Positions 40,297 through 49,132 of a stretch of DNA of 64,000 nucleotides are shown in pieces. A program made the position numbers and the translations under genes. Source of the DNA: Deltaproteobacteria bacterium (GTDB lineage: Bacteria > Myxococcota_A > Polyangia > Polyangiales > Houyiibacteriaceae); the NCBI GenBank assembly GCA_017644045.1, contig JAEPMI010000006.1, forward strand, positions 343,314 to 407,313, in the 5' to 3' direction. Below the pieces are notes generated by a model. It was not told the DNA's origin. It ran no database searches and saw only the letters and a list, made by a program, of their open reading frames with translations. Position 1 is the stretch's first letter. Every line of letters begins with the position of its first letter.

Positions 40297-41535
40297 TCAG
40301 TCCGCGTGTCGCTGGGTGGTCGGCGGCACCGCGAGCGCCTCGCCGAGCACGCGTCGCGCGGCAGTCGCGTGGGCACCTTCCGGCCAGCGGTCGAGGTAGC
40401 TGCGGGCCGCCTGTCGTGCCGCCGCCGCGTTCCCCGCGGCCGCATACGCCTCGATGCGACGCCCCTCGGCGACGGCAGCGAAGGGACCCGCCGGAGCCTC
40501 GCTCGCCGCCGCGTCGAAGAAGCGCGCCGCGCCCGCGTGGTCACCGCGCGCCAACGCCAACCGCCCGAGGAAGAACGCGGCCTGCGGCGCGCGTGCGTCG
40601 TTCGGGTGACGCACGCGGACCGCCTGGTAGGCCGCCGCGGCCTTCTCGCTCTCGCCAGCGAAGCGAGCGGCGTCGCCCAGCGTGATCAGGTCGGCCGGCC
40701 CACCGAGGGCGAGGATCCGGTCCCAGTCCGCCGCGCGGATGGCGTCGCGATGGCGCCCTTCCCGCGCCATCCGGCGCCAGTCCAACGCCGCGCGCCGACG
40801 CGTCGGTCGCTCTTCGTCCGGCTCGACGACGATCTCCGGGCCGACCGCGTCCAGCTCGTCGCCTGGCTCGGGGAGGTCGAGCTCGGCCACGGCGACCGGC
40901 TCGTCCGGCACCGAGAGCCGCACGGTCTGACCGGCGACCACCACTCGGCGTTCGAGGCCGGGCCCTTCGAGCTCGACGCGACCCTCCTCCATGTGGAGCT
41001 CGAAGGCCCGCGTCTCTGGATCCCAACCGACCGCGAAGCGCGTGCCGACGACGTCCACCACGAAGGGGCCCGCCTGGACCGCCCAACGCGTCGAGTCGTC
41101 CCGATGGACCACGTCGAGGCGCACGCGACCGCGCTGCAGATCCAGCCGCGCACCGTCGGCGTCGACCTCGGCGAAGCGCAGGTCCGACCCCGCCGCGAGC
41201 TCGAGCGCGCTGCCGTCGGCGAAGGCGATGGCCTCCGGTGCGTCGGCGCTGACGAACGCCCCCGCCTGACCGGCCTGCCCATCGGGGAGCGTGAACGCCA
41301 GCGGCGTGTCCGCCGCAGGCCGCAGCCCGACCCAGAGCAGCGCGGCCGCCGCCAGCCCGGCCACCCCCGCGAACGCGAGCCAGCCACGAGAGGGCCCGCT
41401 CGGCTCCGGTCGTCGCAGCAGCCGCGAACGAACGGCGCCCAAATCGTGCCGTGCGTCGAGCGCCTCGTCCTGGAGCTCGGCGATCGCCTCACCGAAGCGC
41501 TCGAGGGCCGCCTCGTCGATGGTCTCGTCGCTCAT
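40297..41535 (-). CDS. FecR-domain and TPR protein, probable anti-sigma/sensor
   Basis: ATG 41535 overlaps the ECF sigma stop (ATGA). The 412-residue protein has a short cytosolic N-terminal region (1-50), one membrane helix (about 51-70, GWLAFAGVAGLAAAALLWVG), a periplasmic FecR domain (about 100-215: AVQAGPFVVDVVGTRFAVGW, then EEGRVELEG) and C-terminal TPR-like repeats (about 255-400). FecR-type proteins transmit envelope signals to an ECF sigma factor. The TPR tail suggests sensing of a protein or polymer rather than a siderophore. No TonB receptor gene is adjacent, unlike the classic Fec system. Confidence 0.87.
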   Translation of the reverse strand: MSDETIDEAALERFGEAIAELQDEALDARHDLGAVRSRLLRRPEPSGPSRGWLAFAGVAGLAAAALLWVGLRPAADTPLAFTLPDGQAGQAGAFVSADAPEAIAFADGSALELAAGSDLRFAEVDADGARLDLQRGRVRLDVVHRDDSTRWAVQAGPFVVDVVGTRFAVGWDPETRAFELHMEEGRVELEGPGLERRVVVAGQTVRLSVPDEPVAVAELDLPEPGDELDAVGPEIVVEPDEERPTRRRAALDWRRMAREGRHRDAIRAADWDRILALGGPADLITLGDAARFAGESEKAAAAYQAVRVRHPNDARAPQAAFFLGRLALARGDHAGAARFFDAAASEAPAGPFAAVAEGRRIEAYAAAGNAAAARQAARSYLDRWPEGAHATAARRVLGEALAVPPTTQRHAD

Positions 41536-42215
41536 GCCGCGCTCCATCGCGGGCTCCGCTCGAGCCACTCGCGCAGGTGGGGGTCGTCGTTGGCAGCAGC
41601 GACGAAGCGCTTCTCGGCGGCCTTGAGGCGCCGCTTCACGGTGGAGAGCGAGACATCCATCGCGTCGGCGACCTCGCGGAGCTCGAGCTGCTCGAAGTAT
41701 CGGAGCGTGAACGCGATGCGCTCGTCCGCGGAGAGCTTGTTCAGCGCGCGACGCACCCGAGCCAGCGCCAGCCGCGCACGAGGATCGGCCGGTGCCTCGC
41801 CGGGGTCGGGCACCTCCTCGGGCGCCATGAAGCGAAGCCAACGTCGGCGGGTGCGCTTCCGGATCACCCCGCGAGCGGTGAAGACCGCGATCCGTACGAG
41901 CCACCCCTCGAGGCGCTGCGGGTCGTCCAACTTGTCGATGGAGGAGAGCGCCTGCGCGAAGGTCTCGTGGAGCACGTCGGGCAGCTCGTCGTCCACGCCG
42001 AGCACGCGGGCCAGCACCCGGCGCAGATGCAGCGCGTGCCGATCGTAGAGGGCCGCGGGAGCGCCAGGCTCGCCGCGCCGCAGCGCCTCCACCAGCGCGG
42101 CGTCGTCGCCCACGAAGCCGAGATGACGCACCGCGCCCCCTCCCCGTTCGGGGTCACGTTCAGGCGTCGGTGGGGGCGTGCTCTGGCGAGCCGCTCCGCT
42201 GGCTGTGGTGACCAT
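41532..42215 (-). CDS. ECF-type RNA polymerase sigma factor
   Basis: The product has up to 227 residues. ATG 42215 has GAGGG upstream; GTG 42131 (residue 29) has a stronger GGGAGGGGG and would remove a Pro-rich N-terminus. The sigma-2 region (about 45-115) includes DDELPDVLHETFAQAL and EGWLVRIAVFTARGVIRKR. Sigma-4 (about 150-205) includes LSADERIAFTLRYFEQLELREVADAMDVSLSTVKRRL in two parts. It belongs to the FecR-associated ECF type. It is coupled to the FecR/TPR gene by ATGA. These systems often control their own operon, but no repeat of a clear ECF promoter could be identified. Confidence 0.9.
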   Translation of the reverse strand: MVTTASGAARQSTPPPTPERDPERGGGAVRHLGFVGDDAALVEALRRGEPGAPAALYDRHALHLRRVLARVLGVDDELPDVLHETFAQALSSIDKLDDPQRLEGWLVRIAVFTARGVIRKRTRRRWLRFMAPEEVPDPGEAPADPRARLALARVRRALNKLSADERIAFTLRYFEQLELREVADAMDVSLSTVKRRLKAAEKRFVAAANDDPHLREWLERSPRWSAA

Positions 42216-42261
42216 CTACCACCCTCAGTGTCACCCGAGCCGCCAGACGGTCCAAATCGTT

Positions 42262-43587
42262 CTAGCGATGGGCCCAGCCCTGGCGGTCCGGGCCGAGGGG
42301 GCGAATCCAAGGCTTGGGCGCGAGCCCGTCGTGAGCCTTCGCGAGATCGACGGCTGGATCGATCAGCCGCTGCCGGCGTCTGCCGTTGAGCGAGACCCAG
42401 CCGTCGGCGTGAACCGCGACCGGGCCTCGCCCTTCGCGCTCCCATCGTTCCGCGAGGTGGTGGGCGTACGCGAGGATCAGGTCCGGCTGGGTCTCCATCA
42501 TGCGGAGCTGGAGCGGGGTGAGCTCCTCGCTCGGGAGGACGACCGTCTCGCGCCCGTCCCCGTCGCGAACGATGAAGTCGATCTGGCCGGTCTTCTCCAT
42601 GACCATCACGTTCCACGAGAAGCGGAAGCCCTGCTCGTGCCAGGTCGAGGGCCCCTCGTAGAGGTGCTGCCGCAGCGGCACCACGAGCTGCACCAGGAAG
42701 TGCACTGCGAGCAGTCCGAGCGCCCATCGGGGCGGTCGGGTAGAGGCGGTGACCTCGCTCGAGGTCGGAGTCGAACGACGAAGGAGACGGCGCGGCCAAT
42801 CGGGCGCGAAGAAGATGGTCGTCGCCGCGATCATCAGCCAGGGGAAGATGCCGATGGAGAAGAGCGAGGCGGTCAGCACGTGGAAGGCGATGACGACCAC
42901 GTAGGCGTAGCGGCGCGTGCGGCGGCCGAAGAGGAAGAAGGCGATCGTCAGATCGAAGAGGCAACCCGCCCAGCTCATCGCGATGGCGGCCCAGGGCTCG
43001 GCGAAGAGGGGGCCGACGAGCGGGAGGTCGGCGTAGCGGCCGAGCCAGGTGGCGAGCGGCTCACCACGGAGCAGCCAGTCGGGGCGAACTTTCGCGATGC
43101 CCGCGAAGACGTAGACCAGCACGAGCTGGCTGCGCAGGACCCAGACCGGCCACACGGCGATCGAGGGCGCGCTCCCCTTCCGGCGCGCGTCGAGCGACCA
43201 GACGGCGCTGACCGGCATGAAGAACATGAGCGCCGCGAGGATGCTGACCAGGTAGTAGTGGTTCAGGTAGGTCGTGCGATCGATGAGCTCGACGTAGGTG
43301 AAGGTCGCCCAGAAGACGCCGACGCTGAAGCGAGTGCGCCAGCCGAGCGCCACGCCGACGGCGGCGAGGAAGATCACCCCGAAGACCGCGTGCATGCCCC
43401 AGCCGGGAAGCGGCTGGATGACCTCGAGGCCCCAGTAGGGGAAGGTCACCGTCGGGGCGATGAAGAGATCGTGCACCCAGCCCTCCGCTTCGTAGCGAAG
43501 GACGTTGAGGGCCATCAGCGATCCGAAGAGGATGCGGAAGACCGCGAGCGACGAGGGGTCGATCGGTCGGGACAGCCGCTCCCGCAT
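42262..43587 (-). CDS. HTTM / vitamin K-dependent carboxylase-like membrane protein
   Basis: The 441-residue protein has multiple hydrophobic segments (for example 15-30, 66-84, 112-130, 145-163, 200-220, 225-245, 248-265, 290-308) and the HTTM signature: SSLAVFRILFGSLMALNVLR at the N-terminus, WRTRFS, and LVLVYVFAGIAKVRPDWL, with the Lys common to this family. A C-terminal soluble region (about 310-441) follows. HTTM proteins are distant bacterial relatives of gamma-glutamyl carboxylase; most have no known substrate. It overlaps the imelysin stop by one base (TGATG), so it is the last gene of the imelysin operon. Confidence 0.87.
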   Translation of the reverse strand: MRERLSRPIDPSSLAVFRILFGSLMALNVLRYEAEGWVHDLFIAPTVTFPYWGLEVIQPLPGWGMHAVFGVIFLAAVGVALGWRTRFSVGVFWATFTYVELIDRTTYLNHYYLVSILAALMFFMPVSAVWSLDARRKGSAPSIAVWPVWVLRSQLVLVYVFAGIAKVRPDWLLRGEPLATWLGRYADLPLVGPLFAEPWAAIAMSWAGCLFDLTIAFFLFGRRTRRYAYVVVIAFHVLTASLFSIGIFPWLMIAATTIFFAPDWPRRLLRRSTPTSSEVTASTRPPRWALGLLAVHFLVQLVVPLRQHLYEGPSTWHEQGFRFSWNVMVMEKTGQIDFIVRDGDGRETVVLPSEELTPLQLRMMETQPDLILAYAHHLAERWEREGRGPVAVHADGWVSLNGRRRQRLIDPAVDLAKAHDGLAPKPWIRPLGPDRQGWAHR

Positions 43588-44654
43588 CAGTCGCCGTCCG
43601 TCGGGTTGAAGGTGACGGTGATGCCGAGCGCCTGGGCGAGGTCGACGGCGAAGAGCACCTGCAGGTCGCGCACGGCGAGGTAGGCCTGGTCCACGAGGTC
43701 CGGTGAATCCAGGATCGCCGTGCGGAGGGGGCCGGGCACCGCGTCGAACGCGGCGTGGGCGGCAGCGAAGGCGGCGTCGATCTCGGGCGCCAGCGCGGGT
43801 CGGCGCGCGAGCAGCCAGTCGCGCACCCCGAGCGCGGGCTCGATCCCCATCGGGTCGGAGCCTTCGAGGTCACCGCGCCAGACCGCTTCGACACCCCGGA
43901 TCGCGTCGTGCGCGTCGTCGAGCGAACGCCCGGACGCCGGCGCCTCGAGCGCGTCGGGCTGAACCACCCCCGCGTCCCGCTTGCCGAAGGGCTTGCCGAG
44001 CTTGAGCTCGCGGACGTTCTCGAGGGTGAAGAGCAGCTGCTCGATGAGCACGCTCGACGAGCCCTGGACTCCCGCGAACACCCCCTCGCCGCGAACGAGC
44101 TGCCCGAGAAAGTCGCCGCCCTCCGGCGACCACTCGTCGTGGAGCTCCACGGCCACCTGGTGGATGTACTGGGTGAGCCCCTGCAGGTAGGCGCACGCTC
44201 GCTCATCCGAGAGCGCCTCGAGCTCGTAGGAGAAGAGCAGGTGATCGAGCGCCGGGAAGCCCTTCGCGTAGCCGCCCGCCGAGGGCAACGCGTCCGCCGT
44301 GACCGCCTCGGTGCCGGCGAGCCGCTCGTCGACGGTAGCCGAGCGCCCTGGCCACAGATCGATCTCGGGACCGAGCCGCAAGGGGCTGTCCGTGTAGGGG
44401 CCGATGGCGAAGACCTCGGCTCGCTTGAGCGGCGCCTTCGCGCGCCGGAAGGCCTCGCGCGTGGTCTCGAGGTTCGTCGCGTCGGGAGCCGCGCAGAAGG
44501 CGGTGGCCGCCGCCTCGAGCTCCTCCGTTCGTGTCACGAGCTCCGCGTAGTTGGCCATGACGACCTCGTCGCCGAGCGACTCCAGCATCGCCCCGCGGTC
44601 GAAGGTCTCTCCAGAGCAGGAGAGGAGAAAGAGCAAGGGCAGCAGACGTCTCAC
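43587..44654 (-). CDS. Imelysin-family lipoprotein (second copy)
   Basis: The 355-residue product has a signal with lipobox LLSC (Cys at about 13) and an all-helical imelysin fold with the usual markers (ANYAELVTRTEELEAAATAFC in pattern, FRRAKAPLKRAEVFAIGPY, GFPALDHLLFS). Imelysin (ICMP/IrpA-type) proteins are periplasmic or surface proteins regulated by iron; iron binding is proposed for some. The GxHxxE motif is not conserved here, in contrast to the first copy: it reads GFPALDHLL. It follows the di-heme gene with an ATGA overlap and precedes HTTM with a TGATG overlap. Confidence 0.87.
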   Translation of the reverse strand: MRRLLPLLFLLSCSGETFDRGAMLESLGDEVVMANYAELVTRTEELEAAATAFCAAPDATNLETTREAFRRAKAPLKRAEVFAIGPYTDSPLRLGPEIDLWPGRSATVDERLAGTEAVTADALPSAGGYAKGFPALDHLLFSYELEALSDERACAYLQGLTQYIHQVAVELHDEWSPEGGDFLGQLVRGEGVFAGVQGSSSVLIEQLLFTLENVRELKLGKPFGKRDAGVVQPDALEAPASGRSLDDAHDAIRGVEAVWRGDLEGSDPMGIEPALGVRDWLLARRPALAPEIDAAFAAAHAAFDAVPGPLRTAILDSPDLVDQAYLAVRDLQVLFAVDLAQALGITVTFNPTDGD

Positions 44655-46030
44655 AGCGACTCCAAGAAGGTGATGACCAGAGCGCGGTCTTCGGCGCTCG
44701 CGTTTCGGAAGGCTTCTCGACTCGGCTCGGCCTCGCCCCCGTGCCAGAGGATCGCCTCCGCGAAGCCGCGCGCGCGGCCATCGTGCAGCAGGTCGTCGTG
44801 ACCGTTCACCGACGGCACGAATCCGAGTCCCCAGAGCGGCGGCGTACGCCAGTGGTTGCCGCTGGCGGACTGCACGGGTCGGTCGTCACCGAGCTCCGGT
44901 CCGAGGTCGTGGAGGAGCAGATCGGTGTAGGGCCAGATGCGCTGCCCCTCGAGCTCGGGGAACCCCTCGAGCGCTCCGGTCACGTGCTCGGCGACGTGAC
45001 AGTCGGTGCAGCCGAAGTCCCGGAAGAGTCCGCGGCCTTCGAGAATGTCGGGGTCGTCGCCGTTCGGGCGCGCAGGGGGCGCGAGCGTTCGCGCATAGAA
45101 GGCGACCTTGTCGAGCAACTCGTCGTCGATCTCCGGCTCACCGCCGTTGGGCGCGTCCCGGCACTCGGTCTGGGTCGGGCCGCAGTGCTCGCCCGGGAAG
45201 AGGCTGCTGGTGATGCCGAGGTCGCCATTGAACGCCCCCGCGGTCTGGTGCAGCACGGTGGGCTGCTCCGCCTTCCAACCGAAGCGACCGATCATCAGCG
45301 ACTCGGTGAGCGGGTCCCACACTCGCTGGACCACGCCGCGGATGCCGTCACCATCGAGGTCGTCCGGGTCCGCACGAGCCTCGAGCCACTCCGCTGGGAT
45401 GGCCTCGAGCAGTCCGAGACCGATCATGTGCGGCGCGACCCGCGGAGAGATCCGGACGTCAGCGGCCATCGGCCCGTGCGCGAGCTCGTCGATCACGTAC
45501 GTCGGACGCCGGAGCGAGTAGCCGCTGCCGTCGCCGTAGGTGCCCGGCACCTCGGTCCACTCCACCGTCGGCCGGCCTTCGCCAGGCACTCCGTCGATCG
45601 CGAAGGGCTGCAGCTGACCGCCGTAGACGGGCTCCGGGAGTGGTTCGCCGGTCACCGGGTCGGTGCCGGGGACGCTCAGGCGGAGCAGGACGTCCACCAT
45701 CGGCTCGCCAGGCTCCGCGGCCGCGCCACGTCCATCGCGGAAATGGCAGGTCGAGCAGGCCGGCGCGACGAAGGTCGGTCCGAGCCCGTCGCGGGCGGTG
45801 GTCGATGCCGGGGCGGCGACCCACGCCTGGTTGAAGAAGGCGTTGCCAGTGAAGAAGGCCTCGCGCCGCTCCGAGGAGAGGTTCGAGGCCGGGAAGGTGA
45901 ACGCCTGCGAACGGCTCACGAGGAGCCGCAGGGTGGTGTCTCCGCCAGGGAGCCGCTCGCTCGCATCGAAGTCGTCCGGGTCGCCACAGGCGACCAGGAC
46001 GACGAGCGATGCGAGAGCGAAGCGGGTCAT
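44651..46030 (-). CDS. Di-heme DUF1111 lipoprotein (thiol oxidoreductase-like)
   Basis: ATG 46030 starts a signal peptide with lipobox LVACG (Cys at about 15). The 459-residue product has two c-type heme sites: CSTCH (92-96) and CTDCH (341-345). Sequence between them (GPTFVAPACSTCHFRDGRG, SGYSLRRPTYVIDELAHGPM, APHMIGLGLLEAIPAEWLEA in pattern) is typical of DUF1111 di-heme proteins, which are related to MauG and di-heme peroxidases. In this gene setting they are found between two imelysin genes. Possible roles are ferric/ferrous conversion or peroxide handling; not shown. It overlaps the second imelysin by ATGA and lies ten bases after the first. Confidence 0.9.
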   Translation of the reverse strand: MTRFALASLVVLVACGDPDDFDASERLPGGDTTLRLLVSRSQAFTFPASNLSSERREAFFTGNAFFNQAWVAAPASTTARDGLGPTFVAPACSTCHFRDGRGAAAEPGEPMVDVLLRLSVPGTDPVTGEPLPEPVYGGQLQPFAIDGVPGEGRPTVEWTEVPGTYGDGSGYSLRRPTYVIDELAHGPMAADVRISPRVAPHMIGLGLLEAIPAEWLEARADPDDLDGDGIRGVVQRVWDPLTESLMIGRFGWKAEQPTVLHQTAGAFNGDLGITSSLFPGEHCGPTQTECRDAPNGGEPEIDDELLDKVAFYARTLAPPARPNGDDPDILEGRGLFRDFGCTDCHVAEHVTGALEGFPELEGQRIWPYTDLLLHDLGPELGDDRPVQSASGNHWRTPPLWGLGFVPSVNGHDDLLHDGRARGFAEAILWHGGEAEPSREAFRNASAEDRALVITFLESL

Positions 46031-46040
46031 GGCGAAGGGG

Positions 46041-47183
46041 TCACTCGGGGTCGGGCACCGCGAAGCCGAGCTCGATGAAGACCTCGGAGAGCAGCATCTC
46101 CTGCTCGCGGAGCGAATCGATGAGCGCCTGCACCCGAGCGTTGCCCTCGGTGTTGCCCGGCGCAATCTCGAGGTCGAAGGGCGGCTGGAGCGCCATCGCG
46201 AGATCGACGCTGGTCTGAATCCGCGCGTCGAGCTCGTCGGCGAGGTCGGCGTCGAGCTCCCGGACGACGTCCTCGATGCCGGTTCCGTCGGTGGAGCCGA
46301 AGCTCCCGCGCCAGACGTTCTGAACGCCGATCACGTCGTAGAGCATGTCCTCGTGGGTGTTGTCGGAGAAGCAGGAGTGCTCCTCTTCCTGCTCGCCCGC
46401 ATCGAGCGCGGCCTGGAGGCGCTCGCCCGCGGTCTCGAAGCCGCTGAGCACGATCATCCCGGTGAGGATGTTCTGGAGGCCTTCACCGGCATCGCCCTCG
46501 ACCATGCCCTGGCGGTAGTTGGCCGCGCCGGGAGCCCAGGCGGCCTCGAGCTCCTCGAGGTGGGTGACGAGCAGGTCGCCGAGGGTGGTGAGGTACTGAC
46601 CGCGGCGGTCTGCGTTCTCGGCGTCGGAGTAGTCGGTGGCCGGTCGCTGGCCGGGCATCATCGCGCTCGGCTCGGTCAGGTCCTGGCCCCAGAGCAGGAA
46701 CTCGATGGGATGCCAGCCGGCAGCCACGTCCGACTCGCCGCCCTCCCCGTTCGCGTCGGCCAGCGAGGCGGCGGAGATCTCGAAGCTCGTGTCGTTCACG
46801 CGCCCGGCGCTGGGCATCCCGTCGACGTAGTCCACGGTCTGCTCGTCCATCGGCCACGCGTTGATCAGCCCCTCCGGATCCCCGTCGGCGCCGTCGATCG
46901 GGCCGTCATAGAAGCGAAAGACCTCGGTCTGCAGGTAGGGCCGGCGCGCGGCGAGCCACGCGTTGCGAGCGGCGGTGAGGTTCCCCTCGGTCGGGTCGGC
47001 TACGAAGGTCTCGAGCGCGGTGTCGAGGTCTCGAGCCGCGTCCAGGCTCGCCGCATAGCTGGCGTGAACCACCTCGGCGTACTGGGCGACCGCGGCCTCC
47101 GTGCTGTCCGGCAGACCGGCGGGATCGTCCCCGCAGGCCATCAGCCCGACGAGGCAGGCGACGATCCGATGATTCCACTTCAT
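46041..47183 (-). CDS. Imelysin-family lipoprotein (first copy)
   Basis: ATG 47183 gives a signal peptide with lipobox LMACG (Cys at about 17); GGGAGA lies upstream. The 380-residue product has the canonical imelysin GxHxxE motif as GWHPIEFLLWGQD, the preceding NAWPMDEQTVDYV segment, and the repeated second half with VIGVQNVWRGSFGS. It probably binds or reports iron at the outer membrane or periplasm. It is the first gene of a four-gene operon whose promoter region contains TTGACT and a Fur-like palindrome, so repression by iron is likely (inference). Confidence 0.9.
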   Translation of the reverse strand: MKWNHRIVACLVGLMACGDDPAGLPDSTEAAVAQYAEVVHASYAASLDAARDLDTALETFVADPTEGNLTAARNAWLAARRPYLQTEVFRFYDGPIDGADGDPEGLINAWPMDEQTVDYVDGMPSAGRVNDTSFEISAASLADANGEGGESDVAAGWHPIEFLLWGQDLTEPSAMMPGQRPATDYSDAENADRRGQYLTTLGDLLVTHLEELEAAWAPGAANYRQGMVEGDAGEGLQNILTGMIVLSGFETAGERLQAALDAGEQEEEHSCFSDNTHEDMLYDVIGVQNVWRGSFGSTDGTGIEDVVRELDADLADELDARIQTSVDLAMALQPPFDLEIAPGNTEGNARVQALIDSLREQEMLLSEVFIELGFAVPDPE

Positions 47184-47238
47184 GTGTACGTCTCTCCCTG
47201 AGAGCGTGGGGCGCCTTCGGCCCGCTGGGTTCAAGAAA

Positions 47239-47271
47239 TCGAAAACTGTTTTCATTTTCACTAGGAGTCAA
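47239..47271 (-). promoter_or_regulatory. Promoter with Fur-box-like palindrome before the imelysin operon
   Basis: GAAAAC-T-GTTTTC (47241-47253) is a perfect 6-1-6 inverted repeat in an AT-rich island, matching 9 of 12 arm bases of the Fur 6-1-6 model GATAAT-N-ATTATC. TTGACT (47266-47271, minus strand) fits a -35, and the palindrome covers the expected -10 at 17 bases. Iron-dependent repression is the expected regulation for imelysin genes. Confidence 0.6.
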
Positions 47272-47425
47272 GGCGAGGTTCGACGGACAGCCAATTCATG
47301 CCAACTCGTTCCCCCGCGACCGTCCTCGAACGGCGACACGCCGCTCCAGTCCTCGGCGCAGAGCGAGAGACTCGAGCACGGAGCACGCTCGCGTGCCCGC
47401 GCCAGCGTTGCCAAGTCAGCGGGGC

Positions 47426-49132
47426 ATGACCGAGACTCCACCCATGGTCTCCGTGCGGACGAAGCTCATCGGGCTCGTGCTGGGATCCTTCGTCCCCGCA
47501 GTGGTCGGCGCGGTCGTCACCGAGCGGGCCTCGGAGCGCGAGCTCCTCGACGAGGCGGGATCGCACATCAAGAGCGTCGGGCGGCACTTCGACGACATGC
47601 TCGAGGAGTACGAGCGGCACGCCCTGCTGGCGGTCGCCTTCGCGACCCACGACGCGAGCTTCGACCAGGCGGTGGCCGAGGGCGATGTCGGGGAGGTCGA
47701 GGCGTTCGTGGAGCAGATCGCCGGCGCGTATCCGCACCACGAGATCATCGCCACCGACGCCGAGGGGAACGCGATCGCCATCGGCAACGAGGTCTACGGG
47801 GTGCCCACCCTCTCCCCCGAGTCGAGCCCGGCGTTCGCTGCCCTGCTCGGTGGCGAGCGCGTCTCCGGGCTCTTCGACCTTCGCGCAGGGGACACCGTTC
47901 GCTACGCGCTGGTCGACGCGGTGCCGGTGATGTTCGATGGGGCGCAGGTCGGCGTTCTGGGCCTCATCACCTGTGTGGACGAGGCGTACGTGGAGCTGCT
48001 GTCGGAGCAGCTCGACGCCGAGCTCGTCCTGAGCGTCGACGGAGACGTGGTGGCGACCACCGAAGGACACCCGGCGCCCGAGCTACGAACGTCGCGCGAA
48101 GAGGTCTCTTTCGAGGAACAGGGCGACCGACTGCTCGCGCTCGAGACCTTCCACCCGCGGAAGCTCCAAGCGCACGGCCACGAGGTCCGGCTGACGGCGA
48201 CCCGCGACGTGACCGAGCTGCGAGCGATGGCGCGGGCCGACCTCTACCAACAGCTCGGAATCCTCGGCGTGGCGGCCCTCCTCGCGCTGGGCTTCGCGCT
48301 CCGCTACGCGAGCCGACTCGCCAGCGGCCTCGAAGGCATCGCGCACGCCGCGCGCGCTCTGAAAGACGGTCGCTACGAGCGCGCCCCCGAGGTGAACACG
48401 CACGACGAGGTGGAGCTCCTGGTCGACAACTACAACGAGATGGTCGTCGGTCTCGAGGAGCGCGACCGGATCCGCGAGACGTTCGGTCGCTACGTGACCC
48501 GACAGGTCGCCGACCACCTGATGGCCAGCGACCAGGTGCTCGGCGGTGAGCTCGTCCCCGTCACGGTGCTCTTCTCCGACATTCGCTCGTTCACCACCAT
48601 CAGCGAGAGCATGCCGCCCCGGGAGCTCTTGGATTTCCTCAACGAGTACTTCACCGGAATGGTGGAGAGCATCCTCGACCACCACGGCGTGGTCGACAAG
48701 TTCATCGGCGACGCGATCATGGCGGTCTTCGGTGCACCGAGCCCCGAGGAGGAAGACCCGCTCCAGGCGGTGCTCTGCGCCCTCGAGATGCGCGAGAAGC
48801 TGAAGTCGATCAACGAAGACTTCGCGAAGCGCGGGCTCCCGGAGATCCGCACCGGCGTGGGCCTGCACTACGGTCAGGTCGTCGCTGGCAACATGGGTCA
48901 CAGCGAGCGCATGGAGTACACGGTCATCGGCGACACGGTGAACGTGGCCTCACGCCTCGAGGGGCTCACCAAGGAGTACGGCGCCGACATCCTGATCTCC
49001 GGCCAACTGCACGAGCTCGTCGCCGAGGCGATCGAGGCGGAGCTCATCGAGCACGTGCAGGTAAAGGGGCGCGAAGAGTCGGTCGCGGTCTACCGGGTCA
49101 TCGGCCGGCGGAACGCCCAAGCTACTGCGTGA
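47426..49132 (+). CDS. Membrane-bound class III adenylate/guanylate cyclase
   Basis: ATG 47426 is preferred (others: 47393, 47444). The product of about 568 residues has a first membrane helix (about 13-33), an extracytoplasmic Cache-like sensor (about 40-260), a second helix (about 280-298), a HAMP linker (about 298-350, with ARALKDGRYERAPEVNTHDE) and a class III cyclase domain (about 375-550). The first metal Asp is in FSDIRSFTT, the second in FIGDAIMAVFG; GDTVNVASRLE carries the transition-state Asn/Arg region. ATP versus GTP use cannot be decided with certainty, but adenylate cyclase is more likely. Its 3' end overlaps the convergent SDR gene by 11 bases. Confidence 0.9.
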   Translation: MTETPPMVSVRTKLIGLVLGSFVPAVVGAVVTERASERELLDEAGSHIKSVGRHFDDMLEEYERHALLAVAFATHDASFDQAVAEGDVGEVEAFVEQIAGAYPHHEIIATDAEGNAIAIGNEVYGVPTLSPESSPAFAALLGGERVSGLFDLRAGDTVRYALVDAVPVMFDGAQVGVLGLITCVDEAYVELLSEQLDAELVLSVDGDVVATTEGHPAPELRTSREEVSFEEQGDRLLALETFHPRKLQAHGHEVRLTATRDVTELRAMARADLYQQLGILGVAALLALGFALRYASRLASGLEGIAHAARALKDGRYERAPEVNTHDEVELLVDNYNEMVVGLEERDRIRETFGRYVTRQVADHLMASDQVLGGELVPVTVLFSDIRSFTTISESMPPRELLDFLNEYFTGMVESILDHHGVVDKFIGDAIMAVFGAPSPEEEDPLQAVLCALEMREKLKSINEDFAKRGLPEIRTGVGLHYGQVVAGNMGHSERMEYTVIGDTVNVASRLEGLTKEYGADILISGQLHELVAEAIEAELIEHVQVKGREESVAVYRVIGRRNAQATA

